The notes under the pieces were generated by a model. It saw only the letters and a program-made list of their open reading frames with translations. It had not been told where the DNA came from and did not search any database. A stretch of 64,000 nucleotides of DNA from Candidatus Marispirochaeta associata (GTDB lineage: Bacteria; Spirochaetota; Spirochaetia; JC444; Marispirochaetaceae): contig JWTM01000396.1 of NCBI GenBank assembly GCA_001749745.1, positions 124,001 to 188,000 of the forward strand, given 5' to 3'. Shown piece after piece: positions 26,701 through 34,645 of the stretch. Numbering within the stretch: the stretch's first letter is position 1; each line of letters opens with the position of its first letter. The position numbers and the translations under genes are program-made.

Positions 26701-26729
26701 ATTATACAGGAAGAGCGATTCTCTGGGAA
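26701..26729 (-). promoter_or_regulatory. Sigma-70-type promoter of glnN
   Basis: The minus strand has TTCCCA (26729-26724), 17 bases and a perfect TATAAT (26706-26701). A leader of about 24 nt contains AGGAG. Confidence 0.6.
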
Positions 26730-26737
26730 GAAGCAGA

Positions 26738-27634
26738 CTACTCCTGGGGGCAGGGACAGCTGGGATCCATATAGACCCGGTATTTTTTGACGAAGCTCGA
26801 CGGGCGGTAGGTCATCTTGGCTTGGCGCAGCCCCGGATCCCCCAGATCCTGCTCCCGGTTGATATACTGATAATGGTGGGGAAGGATTGAGGCGAAGGCC
26901 TTGTTGATGAATTGATAGATCCCCTTGTAGTTCCCGATCGCCTTCTCGAAATGGACGACGAAGCCCTTGCCCCGGGCGATACTCTCGCCCAATACGTAGG
27001 CGGCCGGACGGCCGTCGACATAGTAGAGATAACCCTTCAGATCGAGGATACGGCTCATTTCGAGGGCCTCCAGGGCGGCCTTGGTGTCCCCGGGGTCCTC
27101 CCGTCCCTCCGCCCAGCTCTTGGCGACGAAGAAAGCGTCATCCCGGTTGGAGGAGTCGATCATCACCTCGGAGTATTCGTAGTTGTTGATAAACTGTTTC
27201 ACCAGGTTTCGTTTCTTGTGGTACTTCTTGCCGGGAAGATGAGCTAAATCCTTGACCGTATAGAGATAGTCAAAGTTGTCCCGGTCCTCTATTACGCAGA
27301 AGCCCATCCGTTCGAGTCTCAGCTGTTCCGGTTCGGCATACTCCTGAGCCAGATTCTTTATATATAGGTGGTCCTGGAAGAGCTCCATCAAAACCTCGTC
27401 CTCGGGCAAACCGCAGGGGAGGGCGACGAAGGGCTCCCCCTCTTTGGTGCCCGAAATAAGAAGCTGATCCCTCCCCAGACGGCTAATGCGGTAGGAGTAG
27501 GTCTCCCGAAAAAGAAAGAGGTTGGCGAAGGTGAACTCGGAGATGCCCGACTTGAGCTGAGAGAGGATCGGATGGATTTCGTCGCGCATCTCTATTGCAA
27601 GTGGTGAAAAATCGGGATACGAGGGTATCTGCAT
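26738..27634 (-). CDS. DUF2156 (phosphatidylglycerol lysyltransferase C-terminal-like) protein
   Basis: The 298-aa soluble protein is made of two GNAT-like halves. EFTFANLFLFRETYSYRISR, the FDYLYTVKDLAHLPGKKYHKKRN segment and GYLYYVDGRPAAYVLGE are characteristic of DUF2156, related to the catalytic domain of MprF but without its membrane flippase part. The C-terminus (NREQDLGDPGLRQAKMTYRPS) matches the family's end. The family may transfer aminoacyl groups; the acceptor here is unknown. Its ATG lies 6 bases after a TATATT box with no ribosome-binding site, and it is divergent from pepT with overlapping promoters. Confidence 0.88.
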   Translation of the reverse strand: MQIPSYPDFSPLAIEMRDEIHPILSQLKSGISEFTFANLFLFRETYSYRISRLGRDQLLISGTKEGEPFVALPCGLPEDEVLMELFQDHLYIKNLAQEYAEPEQLRLERMGFCVIEDRDNFDYLYTVKDLAHLPGKKYHKKRNLVKQFINNYEYSEVMIDSSNRDDAFFVAKSWAEGREDPGDTKAALEALEMSRILDLKGYLYYVDGRPAAYVLGESIARGKGFVVHFEKAIGNYKGIYQFINKAFASILPHHYQYINREQDLGDPGLRQAKMTYRPSSFVKKYRVYMDPSCPCPQE

Positions 27635-27640
27635 GCCGAC

Positions 27641-27669
27641 AATATAGAGTCTCGGCTGTTAAAAGGCAA
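27641..27669 (-). promoter_or_regulatory. Promoter of the DUF2156 gene, leaderless layout
   Basis: The minus strand has TTGCCT (27669-27664), 17 bases and TATATT (27646-27641), then GTCGGC and ATG. It is back-to-back with the pepT promoter. Confidence 0.55.
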
Positions 27670-27676
27670 CTCGCTA

Positions 27677-27685
27677 TGCTATACT
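27677..27685 (+). promoter_or_regulatory. Extended -10 promoter of pepT, leaderless layout
   Basis: TGCTATACT (27677-27685) is followed by 9 bases and the ATG at 27695. There is no Shine-Dalgarno. Confidence 0.5.
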
Positions 27686-27694
27686 CAACGCCCT

Positions 27695-28951
27695 ATGAAA
27701 AGAGAATACCCGGCAAAAATAGATGCACAAAAACTCTTAAGCCGCTTCGAACGCTATGCCCGTATCTGGACCACCTCGGATGCCCATATCGATGCTTCTC
27801 CCACTACCGAACGTCAGTGGGAACTCTTGAATCTCTTAAAAAAAGAGCTGGAAGAACTGGGCGTTCCGGTAGAGCTGGATGAGCAGGGATTTCTCATCGG
27901 CCGTCTGGAGGCCTCGAGCGGTAGCGAGGGCGCCCCTACTATCGGGCTGATGGCCCACGTAGACACCGCTGCCGACGTCTCCGGCGAAAACGTAAATCCC
28001 CAGGTACACCCCTCCTGGAGCGGGACACCGATCAAACTCAAGAACGGCGTCGTCCTCGATCCTGAGGAGATGCCCGAGCTTGCAGTACGTAAGGGAGATA
28101 CGATTATCACCTCCGACGGCACCACGCTCCTCGGCGCCGACGACAAGGCAGGGGTGGCGGAGATTATGGCTGCGGTGGAGTATCTCGTCTCCCATCCCGA
28201 GGCTCTTCACGGGCCCTTGGAGATTATCTTTACCCCCGACGAGGAGACTGGAAAAGGGATGGACCGTTTCCCGAAGGAGCGGATTCGAAGCCGCTGCTGT
28301 TATACCCTGGACGGGGATGTGCGGGGTACCCTCGAATCGGAGTGCTTCAACGCCTACCGGGCGGAGCTGCGTTTTCGGGGAATAGCCAGCCATCCGGGAC
28401 GCGCCCGGGGCAAGATGGTTAACGCCATCAGTATGCTCGGAAGCTTCCTGAATCTTCTCCCCGGGGCCGAAAGCCCGGAGGCAACCGACGGACGCTACGG
28501 TTTCTACCATACCGTCGAGGTCTCGGGTCACATGGAAGAGGCCAAGCTGGCGCTGATCCTCAGAGACTTCGAAACGGATGAGGTGCAGCGACGAGCCCGG
28601 GCCCTCGAGGCCTTCGCCGCGGCCATAGAGGCGCAGTATCCCGGCGGCACGGTAGTGGTGGAGACCAAAAAGCAGTATCTCAATATGCGGGACGCCTTCA
28701 CTAAGGATCCTCTCATCCTCGACCTGGCGCTTAAATCGATAAGCGAATTGGGATTGGATCCGGAATTCACCCCTATTCGGGGCGGCACCGACGGGGCTCG
28801 GCTCTCGGAGATGGGGATCCCCACACCGAATCTGTTCACCGGAGGCCACAATTTTCACAGTCTGACCGAATGGGCCTCCCTGGAGACCATGTGCATGGCG
28901 GCCGAGATGGTGGTCAATCTGGCTCGGCTCTGGTCTGAAATTGAAGCCTAG
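27695..28951 (+). CDS. pepT: Peptidase T (tripeptide aminopeptidase, M20B)
   Basis: PepT removes the N-terminal residue of tripeptides in the cytoplasm. Zinc-site motifs are all present: MAHVDTAADVSG, LLGADDKAGVAEI, the catalytic Glu in TPDEETGKG, RGGTDGARLSEMGIPTPNLF and the final metal His in GGHNFHSLTEW. The length of 418 aa matches the family (408-410). The ATG at 27695 directly follows the promoter, and the only nearby in-frame alternative is internal. Confidence 0.96.
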   Translation: MKREYPAKIDAQKLLSRFERYARIWTTSDAHIDASPTTERQWELLNLLKKELEELGVPVELDEQGFLIGRLEASSGSEGAPTIGLMAHVDTAADVSGENVNPQVHPSWSGTPIKLKNGVVLDPEEMPELAVRKGDTIITSDGTTLLGADDKAGVAEIMAAVEYLVSHPEALHGPLEIIFTPDEETGKGMDRFPKERIRSRCCYTLDGDVRGTLESECFNAYRAELRFRGIASHPGRARGKMVNAISMLGSFLNLLPGAESPEATDGRYGFYHTVEVSGHMEEAKLALILRDFETDEVQRRARALEAFAAAIEAQYPGGTVVVETKKQYLNMRDAFTKDPLILDLALKSISELGLDPEFTPIRGGTDGARLSEMGIPTPNLFTGGHNFHSLTEWASLETMCMAAEMVVNLARLWSEIEA

Positions 28952-28969
28952 GTCGAGGTGTGGTATATT
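28941..28969 (+). promoter_or_regulatory. Promoter of the FecR-domain gene
   Basis: TTGAAG (28941-28946), 17 bases and TATATT (28964-28969). The -35 overlaps the last codons of pepT. The leader of about 32 nt has GAGGTGAGGA before the ATG at 29008. Confidence 0.55.
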
Positions 28970-29007
28970 CCCAAGGTACGCATAATCTGTTGTGAGGTGA
29001 GGAAGAT

Positions 29008-30147
29008 ATGATTCGTAAGGCCATGATTCTCACTACTATCCTGATTGCTTTGGGACTTTCTCTCTGGTCTCAGCAAGCGGAGGTGGTAGGTGAAATACAG
29101 TACTTGGACGGTTATGTCGATCTTCACCGCGACGGAGAGATTATCGAGCTCTTCCCCTCGGATATCGGCTTCACCTTGGAAGCGGTGGATACCATTCAGA
29201 CCGGGGATGACGGATTCGTTGAGTTCGAGCTGAGCAATCTGCAGACCGGCGGAACCAACATCAGCGTCGGTAACAATACGGTCTTTCGGATCGAGTCGAG
29301 CTTAAGCGGCGGCGCATCGCGCACCAGATTCGAGGTCTTCTCCGGATCTCTCTCCCTGAAGGTCGCCAAGCTCAGCGGCCGGGAGCGGCTGAGCGTACAG
29401 ACCGAGAGTGCGGTAATGGGCGTCAGGGGTACCGAGTTCGAGGTCGTGACCGCTCCGGACGGTAGCGTTCTGGTTCTCTGCGAAGAGGGGAGCGTGAGCT
29501 GCGTCGACGAGAACGATAACGAAGAGTTCGCCGGACCCGGCCGGGGGGTTCAGAAGCTCCCGGGGGACCCCATTAACGGAGTCGGTGTCGATGAGGACGA
29601 GTACGATCAGTTCCGGACCAACTGGCAAGCTGAGCGGCTAAGCATCTTCCGCTCCGGTGCGCCGGTCTTCATTCGTGCCTACGTACGTCAAAATCAACGT
29701 CTGCTTCCGCGCTTCAATGCCGCTTACAGGCGGATCGAGAGTTTCGAGACCCGTCTGCGCCGCTATGCCCAGGCCAATGAGTCGGGAAATCCCCCCAGCC
29801 GGGGCGAGCTGATGCGCTTCCGGGCCGAGATCAGTCCGGCCTTTATCGAGATGCGCTCCATCATACCCATCTACCGGCAGAACTTCTTCCGCCTCGTAGA
29901 GCTCAGGCGTTATGTGATTGACGAAGGGCTCGCCGCAGACGCCGATCTCGGAGAAATTCGAGCGGGCGAGTATTTTCGACGCTTCAGTTCTAATCTGCGC
30001 GCACAGCGGGAACGGATCGCCCGGGTCGAGTATTGGACCAAACTCTATCTGGCCTTGGGCAGCCGGGAGGATGACTCCTTCGGCGGCGAGAGCCTGATGG
30101 ACGAGTTTTTTGCCCCCGGAGAATCTAGCCTACTCGAGGAGTTTTAA
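29008..30147 (+). CDS. FecR-domain exported protein
   Basis: The signal peptide (residues 1-22, ending SLWSQ) is followed by a FecR domain at about 25-180: VDTIQTGDDGFVEFELSN, NTVFRIES, and the diagnostic SAVMGVRGTEFEVV near residue 140. The C-terminal 190 residues are helical and charged, with no recognised domain. Unlike classic FecR, no cytoplasmic anti-sigma part or membrane anchor is present and no sigma factor or receptor is nearby, so it is more likely a secreted or periplasmic structural protein of the kind spirochaetes carry in several copies. The envelope genes that follow (30237-36112) run in the same direction. Confidence 0.88.
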   Translation: MIRKAMILTTILIALGLSLWSQQAEVVGEIQYLDGYVDLHRDGEIIELFPSDIGFTLEAVDTIQTGDDGFVEFELSNLQTGGTNISVGNNTVFRIESSLSGGASRTRFEVFSGSLSLKVAKLSGRERLSVQTESAVMGVRGTEFEVVTAPDGSVLVLCEEGSVSCVDENDNEEFAGPGRGVQKLPGDPINGVGVDEDEYDQFRTNWQAERLSIFRSGAPVFIRAYVRQNQRLLPRFNAAYRRIESFETRLRRYAQANESGNPPSRGELMRFRAEISPAFIEMRSIIPIYRQNFFRLVELRRYVIDEGLAADADLGEIRAGEYFRRFSSNLRAQRERIARVEYWTKLYLALGSREDDSFGGESLMDEFFAPGESSLLEEF

Positions 30148-30191
30148 TTTCTCCAATAGCGCCATAATCTACCAAGAATTCTCGATTTTCA

Positions 30192-30221
30192 TTGGTGGAG
30201 TATGCCGTACGGTGGTATTAT
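30192..30221 (+). promoter_or_regulatory. Promoter of the lipoprotein operon 30237-36112
   Basis: TTGGTG (30192-30197), 18 bases and TATTAT (30216-30221). The short leader carries AGGAG 5 bases before the ATG at 30237. The apparent upstream start at 30192 is part of this promoter. Confidence 0.45.
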
Positions 30222-30236
30222 AGGTGTAGGAGCGTC

Positions 30237-32087
30237 ATGACCAGGATCCGCCGTTTTCCATTTCTTACTCTCCTCGTTTTGGGTCTTGCACTACTTCTTA
30301 GCGGCTGCGGCGAGGCAGGTCTGCTCGATCTCTACGGCGGCGAAGAGGCGATTCTCATCGAGAGTATTGCCCCCGGCACAGTCTTGGTCCGGGGCGAGGC
30401 CATACCGGTCAGCGCTTCGGCTGATGAATCCGCTTCCGACCCTGCCTACATGGAGCTCCGCATCGAGGATCAGGAGGGAGAACTGATTCTTCTGACCGAG
30501 GAATCGGCCTCCTCGACCCCTTTAGTGATCTCTACCGAGGATTTTCCGCCGGGCTACTTCATGTTGACGATCCGCGCCCTCGACGGCGATAGAAACGAAC
30601 TCTCCGAGAGCGAAGTCCCCTTCTTTATCAGCCTCAGCGACGGAACCACCCTGATCAAGGGTATCTCCGCCTATCCGACCGCCGTTCTGCCCCGGGAGGG
30701 CATTGTTTTCTACGCCGAGTTGGCCCAATTGAGCGGCGACCCCTATCTCCGCTGGAGTGCCGATGGGCGTACCATCGGGGAGGGCAGGGTCTCCGACGGC
30801 AGCCAGTTAATCAGCTGGAGGGTTCCGGAGAGCGAAGGCATCTATCCGGTAATTGCCGAGCTTTTTCCTTTTCCGCCGCCCGGGAACGAATCGTTTCGCT
30901 TTAACGCCGCTGAGCGCTTCAAGATCGAAGCCTTTGTTTCGTCCGATCCCAGAACACCCCGCGGGGAATTGGGACCGGCCGAGGATTACTCCGTTCTCTT
31001 CCATTTCCGGGGAACCTTCGACTCGGCGGGTTTTCTCGATCTTCCGGATCCCCAAATCGACGCCGAGCCGCTGCTGGTGGTCGAGAGCGGTATCTTCGGT
31101 TTTCAGTTTACCTCGGAGGAGACGATCAGGATCGCCGAATCCCTTCTGCCCGCTGATGGCGGCCGGCTAGATCCATTTACCCTGCATCTGAAAGGGATCT
31201 TTTCCGATCCGGGACGGATCGTCTCGGTCCTCAACACCAGGAATGAGGAGTTCTTTCGTCTCTCCCGCAGCCCGGCCGGGGTGCTTTTGGCGATCGACGG
31301 GCGCGTATACGAGCTAGCGCTTCCCGGAGAGCTGCTTGCATCTCCTCGTTATCTGGCCCTCTCATTCGACTCCTATGAAGAGGGGCTTCTCACTCGATGG
31401 TTCCTGGACGGAACCCTGCAACAGGCCGATCGCTTGCCTCAAATAGCGCTCCCCGGCAACCTATCGGAGACCCTAATCGGCGGCGGATTCTCCGGAACCC
31501 TCGACGAGTTCGGGATCTATGCCGGGCGGAACGGAGAAAAGGCTGCCAGTGACCCTGAGCTCTTCGGATTCGCCATGCGCGAGCGCTACGGCAGAAGGCT
31601 CCTCTTTGCCCGGGGATTCGATGACGCCGCTCCCCAGCAGGGGATACGCCTGAACGGCGAACAGGTTCGGTCGGATATACGCACAAGCAGCCTGAGAGTT
31701 CCCGCTTCGGCGCTGCTCGAGATCGAGCTTCCGCCCTGGGAGGTGGCTGAAGGACGGATAGAGCTTGAATTCACGGAACCCATCGAAGGGCTCGGGTTCG
31801 CACTTCTCGACGAGGCCGATCCGGTGGAAACCAGCTTAGGACGAGCCTCCTCCGCGCCCGACGGAACCGTGACCATTCGCTGGCGCCAATCCGGTGCGTT
31901 CCTAGAATACTCGAGCGCTAGCGGAAGCAAGCTCTTCAGATTGGAGATGAGCGACGATGCCCGACTGATGCTCCGGCTTCAGGCTCCTCCGGATAGAGCG
32001 CTGCTGCTGGATTCCGTGGTGATAATCCGGGGAGACGAGAGTCTCGCCGCAGAGGCGGAGGAAGAAGCAGACTCTCCGGAGGTCTAA
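30237..32087 (+). CDS. Large lipoprotein with LamG/concanavalin-like region
   Basis: The 616-aa protein starts with MTRIRRFPFLTLLVLGLALL and a lipobox LLSGC. Residues about 30-120 look like an Ig/PKD-type beta module (SIAPGTVLVRGEAIPVSASA), and the central part (about 230-430) has a LamG-like pattern ending YLALSFDSYEEGLLTRWFLDGTL followed by a LIGGGFSGTLDEFGIYAGR strand pair. The rest is beta-rich. It is likely anchored to the outer membrane or periplasmic face and binds a glycan or protein, but no ligand can be named. It is the first gene of a four-gene lipoprotein/envelope operon. Confidence 0.75.
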   Translation: MTRIRRFPFLTLLVLGLALLLSGCGEAGLLDLYGGEEAILIESIAPGTVLVRGEAIPVSASADESASDPAYMELRIEDQEGELILLTEESASSTPLVISTEDFPPGYFMLTIRALDGDRNELSESEVPFFISLSDGTTLIKGISAYPTAVLPREGIVFYAELAQLSGDPYLRWSADGRTIGEGRVSDGSQLISWRVPESEGIYPVIAELFPFPPPGNESFRFNAAERFKIEAFVSSDPRTPRGELGPAEDYSVLFHFRGTFDSAGFLDLPDPQIDAEPLLVVESGIFGFQFTSEETIRIAESLLPADGGRLDPFTLHLKGIFSDPGRIVSVLNTRNEEFFRLSRSPAGVLLAIDGRVYELALPGELLASPRYLALSFDSYEEGLLTRWFLDGTLQQADRLPQIALPGNLSETLIGGGFSGTLDEFGIYAGRNGEKAASDPELFGFAMRERYGRRLLFARGFDDAAPQQGIRLNGEQVRSDIRTSSLRVPASALLEIELPPWEVAEGRIELEFTEPIEGLGFALLDEADPVETSLGRASSAPDGTVTIRWRQSGAFLEYSSASGSKLFRLEMSDDARLMLRLQAPPDRALLLDSVVIIRGDESLAAEAEEEADSPEV

Positions 32088-32109
32088 CTTTCCGTTGAGC
32101 AGCCGCACT

Positions 32110-33279
32110 ATGCGCCGATATATCATCTCTCTGATATTCGCTCTATTGATAGTCCCGATTCTCTCCGCCCAAAGCCTGCTGATCTTCCCAACGGACTTGA
32201 GCGCCCTCGAGGATCGGGCGCACATCTATAAAGAGTTTCCCCTACGGCTTATTCAGTCTCTGGCGGAGCTCGGTGAACCGGGGGGGGGAGTGTCGATCGC
32301 CGATCCCGTGGACACGGAGGAGTATCTGTCCGGCTTCTCAATCCTCGAGGAGGATCGGGCGGGCGAGAGTATTCCGGTCGCCGAAGAGTACGGTCTGCTG
32401 TTGCGGATATCCCCGCCCTCTATTCAGCCGCAAACGGATACAATTGTAGCTGAGGCGCGCCTGGTGTTGCGGCTCCTCGCTCTCGATCGTAACCTGCAGC
32501 TCGAGACGCAGGAGCTGCGGGGATTGGGCCTGGCGGATACGAAATCGGCCAGCCTGGCCGAGGCCGAGGAGGAGCTCTTCAAGCAGCTCTTGAACTATCT
32601 GCAAACGTGCGAGTATCTCAATCTCCGAGGGCCGATCGCCCGGATCGAGGGTGATCGTATCCTCTTGCGCATAGGCCGGGATGCGGGGCTGCGCCGAGGT
32701 GATGAACTGGAGTCTCCGTCAAAAGCGCTGGTGCGGATCGATGAAGTCGGCCGGGAATATGCCTTCGCTTCGCCTATCTACGGCCAGGTACGGCCCGAAG
32801 AGTCCTTGCGCTCCCTCGACCGGACCGGGCTGGAACTGGAGGCTTATACCAGGGGAGTGATTAGTCCGGAGCTCGATGCGGAAGTGGTGAGCGGCATCAA
32901 ACTCGCCTTGAGTCGATGGGGGGGCCTTCTGCACCCCGTTATCGGAATGGAAATGCCCGCCACCTTAGTTCCCGCGGCAGAGGGTATCACCCTTTTTCCC
33001 TATGCGGGTCTCGAGTATAGTTTGCGTCGTGGCCGCTGGGAGCTGCTTCCGGGGGGAGCCTTCGGCATCGGGTATCGCAGCGGCGGTAACGGCACTGCCG
33101 GCCCCAGCCATATCGGCGGGTTCGGGAGCTGCGAAGTCACCTTCCTATTCCACCGGGACTGGCGTCTTGCCTTCACCGGGGGATATGCCTACTGGCTTGG
33201 AACCAATCTCCTTGAAGAAGAGGAGCGTTACAGTTATAACGGAGTAATGGCCGGTCTCGGACTGGTTTGGAAGCTATGA
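32110..33279 (+). CDS. Exported envelope protein with FlgT-C-like module and possible beta-barrel end
   Basis: The signal peptide (MRRYIISLIFALLIVPILSAQ) is followed by a CsgG/FlgO-like alpha-beta region (LLIFPTDLSALEDRAHIYKE). Residues about 180-245 (GPIARIEGDRILLRIGRDAG, then LRRGDELE) resemble the FlgT C-terminal beta module, and the last 130 residues are amphipathic, Gly/aromatic-rich strands ending GVMAGLGLVWKL, as in small outer-membrane barrels. The start is uncertain: a TTG at 32095 has GGAGG 12 bases upstream, while the ATG at 32110 gives the cleaner signal peptide. The function is unknown; the fold assignment is by eye. Confidence 0.65.
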   Translation: MRRYIISLIFALLIVPILSAQSLLIFPTDLSALEDRAHIYKEFPLRLIQSLAELGEPGGGVSIADPVDTEEYLSGFSILEEDRAGESIPVAEEYGLLLRISPPSIQPQTDTIVAEARLVLRLLALDRNLQLETQELRGLGLADTKSASLAEAEEELFKQLLNYLQTCEYLNLRGPIARIEGDRILLRIGRDAGLRRGDELESPSKALVRIDEVGREYAFASPIYGQVRPEESLRSLDRTGLELEAYTRGVISPELDAEVVSGIKLALSRWGGLLHPVIGMEMPATLVPAAEGITLFPYAGLEYSLRRGRWELLPGGAFGIGYRSGGNGTAGPSHIGGFGSCEVTFLFHRDWRLAFTGGYAYWLGTNLLEEEERYSYNGVMAGLGLVWKL

Positions 33280-33310
33280 ATGGAATAAACGTGTCAGGAG
33301 TTATCGCTGT

Positions 33311-34597
33311 ATGGTGAAAGAAATAATTCGTCCCGGTGGGGTCTCCCTTTTGATCCTGTTGCTCTTGAGTGCATGCGCCGGAACACCCCCTCCGGCGACG
33401 CCGACTGAGCCTGTAGATAGCTCCCTTTCCGATTCGCCGTTCTTAATCGGCCGGGGGAGCGGCGCGAGCAGATTGGAAGCGGAAACCGTCGCCTATCAGG
33501 ATCTGCTGCGCAAGGCGGCTGAATCTTTGCTGGGACCGGGAGCCTCTCTCACCCAGCGGACCGAACTCGATCGATTCTTGGCGGAGATGATAGAGCCGGG
33601 ACGCTATCTTCTCCCGGAGAGTCGAGAGGTCATAGCCTCCAGCGAACAGGATGGAGTTTTTGAGCTGGAAATAGGTATGCGGATACGCCTGCAGGAGTTT
33701 GCCGAGGAACTGAGGACGGCCGGTTTAAGCGGCGGTCAACTAAGCGATCCTGAGGCCCCGGTAGAGTTGGCCGACGAAGGTATGGATGAGCCCGATGAGT
33801 CGGATTCGAGCGCTGTCGCGACGGCTTCGGTGCCGGAAACGCCGGAAACTATCGAGAGTCCGGCGGAGGAATTGGAGCTTACCGGACTCAAGCTCTCCCG
33901 AGAGGAGGAACGGCGACTGGCGCAGATGCTTTCAAGGCTCACCTTTCTCGTCCTTCCCCGGGAGTCCGCCGAACTCCCGGCCGAAGAGTCTGCGGCTCTC
34001 GTCAACCGGCGTATTCGCGAGTACGGCTACTCCGCCAAAGAGTATCTCCAGGCCAGACTGCTTATGCGGGACGGCAGCGATTCATATGCCGCCGAGGTCG
34101 ATGACTCGGTTTCGATTGAGCGATGGGCTGCGGGAAAGATGAATGCCGACCTGTTGTTGCTTATCGATTCCACCGGAAGGGGAATGGAGATCGAGATACT
34201 CGAGCCGCTCTCGGGAAAGAGACTCTTCAGGCGGACAATCGCGAGCGATCAAGGGTGGCGGCAGAGTCTGGACCGATCGCTGGAAGAGATCCTCTCCCGG
34301 GCCGAAGCTCTCTATGCAGAGGAGCTTTCTGCGGGGCTCCCCTTTGAGCTATACATCCGCAATCTCGATGAGGCTGATGTAATCGACGCTTTTGTCCGAG
34401 AATTAAAGGGTAAGGTGCGGAGTATCGGCCGGCCCCAGCTGCGGGACCAGGAACTCTTGATCAGGATCGGATTCCTGGGGAGCGCGGAAGAGTTGGAAAC
34501 GGCTGTCTTTGAAGCTGGAGCAGAGGTCCCTGGAACCGATTCCCTGAGGCTTCTCTATCAGCAAGGTAGGTGCTTAAGCTTCGAAATCGGCCGCTGA
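33311..34597 (+). CDS. Lipoprotein with LPP20-like domain
   Basis: A lipobox LLLSAC follows a 20-residue hydrophobic segment. Residues about 45-140 have the LPP20 pattern: FLIGRGSGASRLEAETVAYQ, then DLLRKAAESLLG, a domain in which small residues and a run of Ala/Arg helices follow a G-x-G turn. After an acidic, low-complexity linker (about 145-195) comes a CsgG-like alpha-beta region (ADLLLLIDSTGRGMEIEIL) and a C-terminal domain with repeated strand-helix units. AGGAG lies 10 bases before the ATG. It is coupled by position to the other envelope genes. Confidence 0.72.
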   Translation: MVKEIIRPGGVSLLILLLLSACAGTPPPATPTEPVDSSLSDSPFLIGRGSGASRLEAETVAYQDLLRKAAESLLGPGASLTQRTELDRFLAEMIEPGRYLLPESREVIASSEQDGVFELEIGMRIRLQEFAEELRTAGLSGGQLSDPEAPVELADEGMDEPDESDSSAVATASVPETPETIESPAEELELTGLKLSREEERRLAQMLSRLTFLVLPRESAELPAEESAALVNRRIREYGYSAKEYLQARLLMRDGSDSYAAEVDDSVSIERWAAGKMNADLLLLIDSTGRGMEIEILEPLSGKRLFRRTIASDQGWRQSLDRSLEEILSRAEALYAEELSAGLPFELYIRNLDEADVIDAFVRELKGKVRSIGRPQLRDQELLIRIGFLGSAEELETAVFEAGAEVPGTDSLRLLYQQGRCLSFEIGR

Positions 34598-34645
34598 TCG
34601 AACAGTCGATATCTCCGCCAAGGCAGGTCGCAGCAGGTGGGTCCA

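Noticed and set aside
27836..28858. Minus-strand open frame of 340 codons opposite pepT
   Set aside because: It mirrors pepT codons and has no recognisable motif or start signal.
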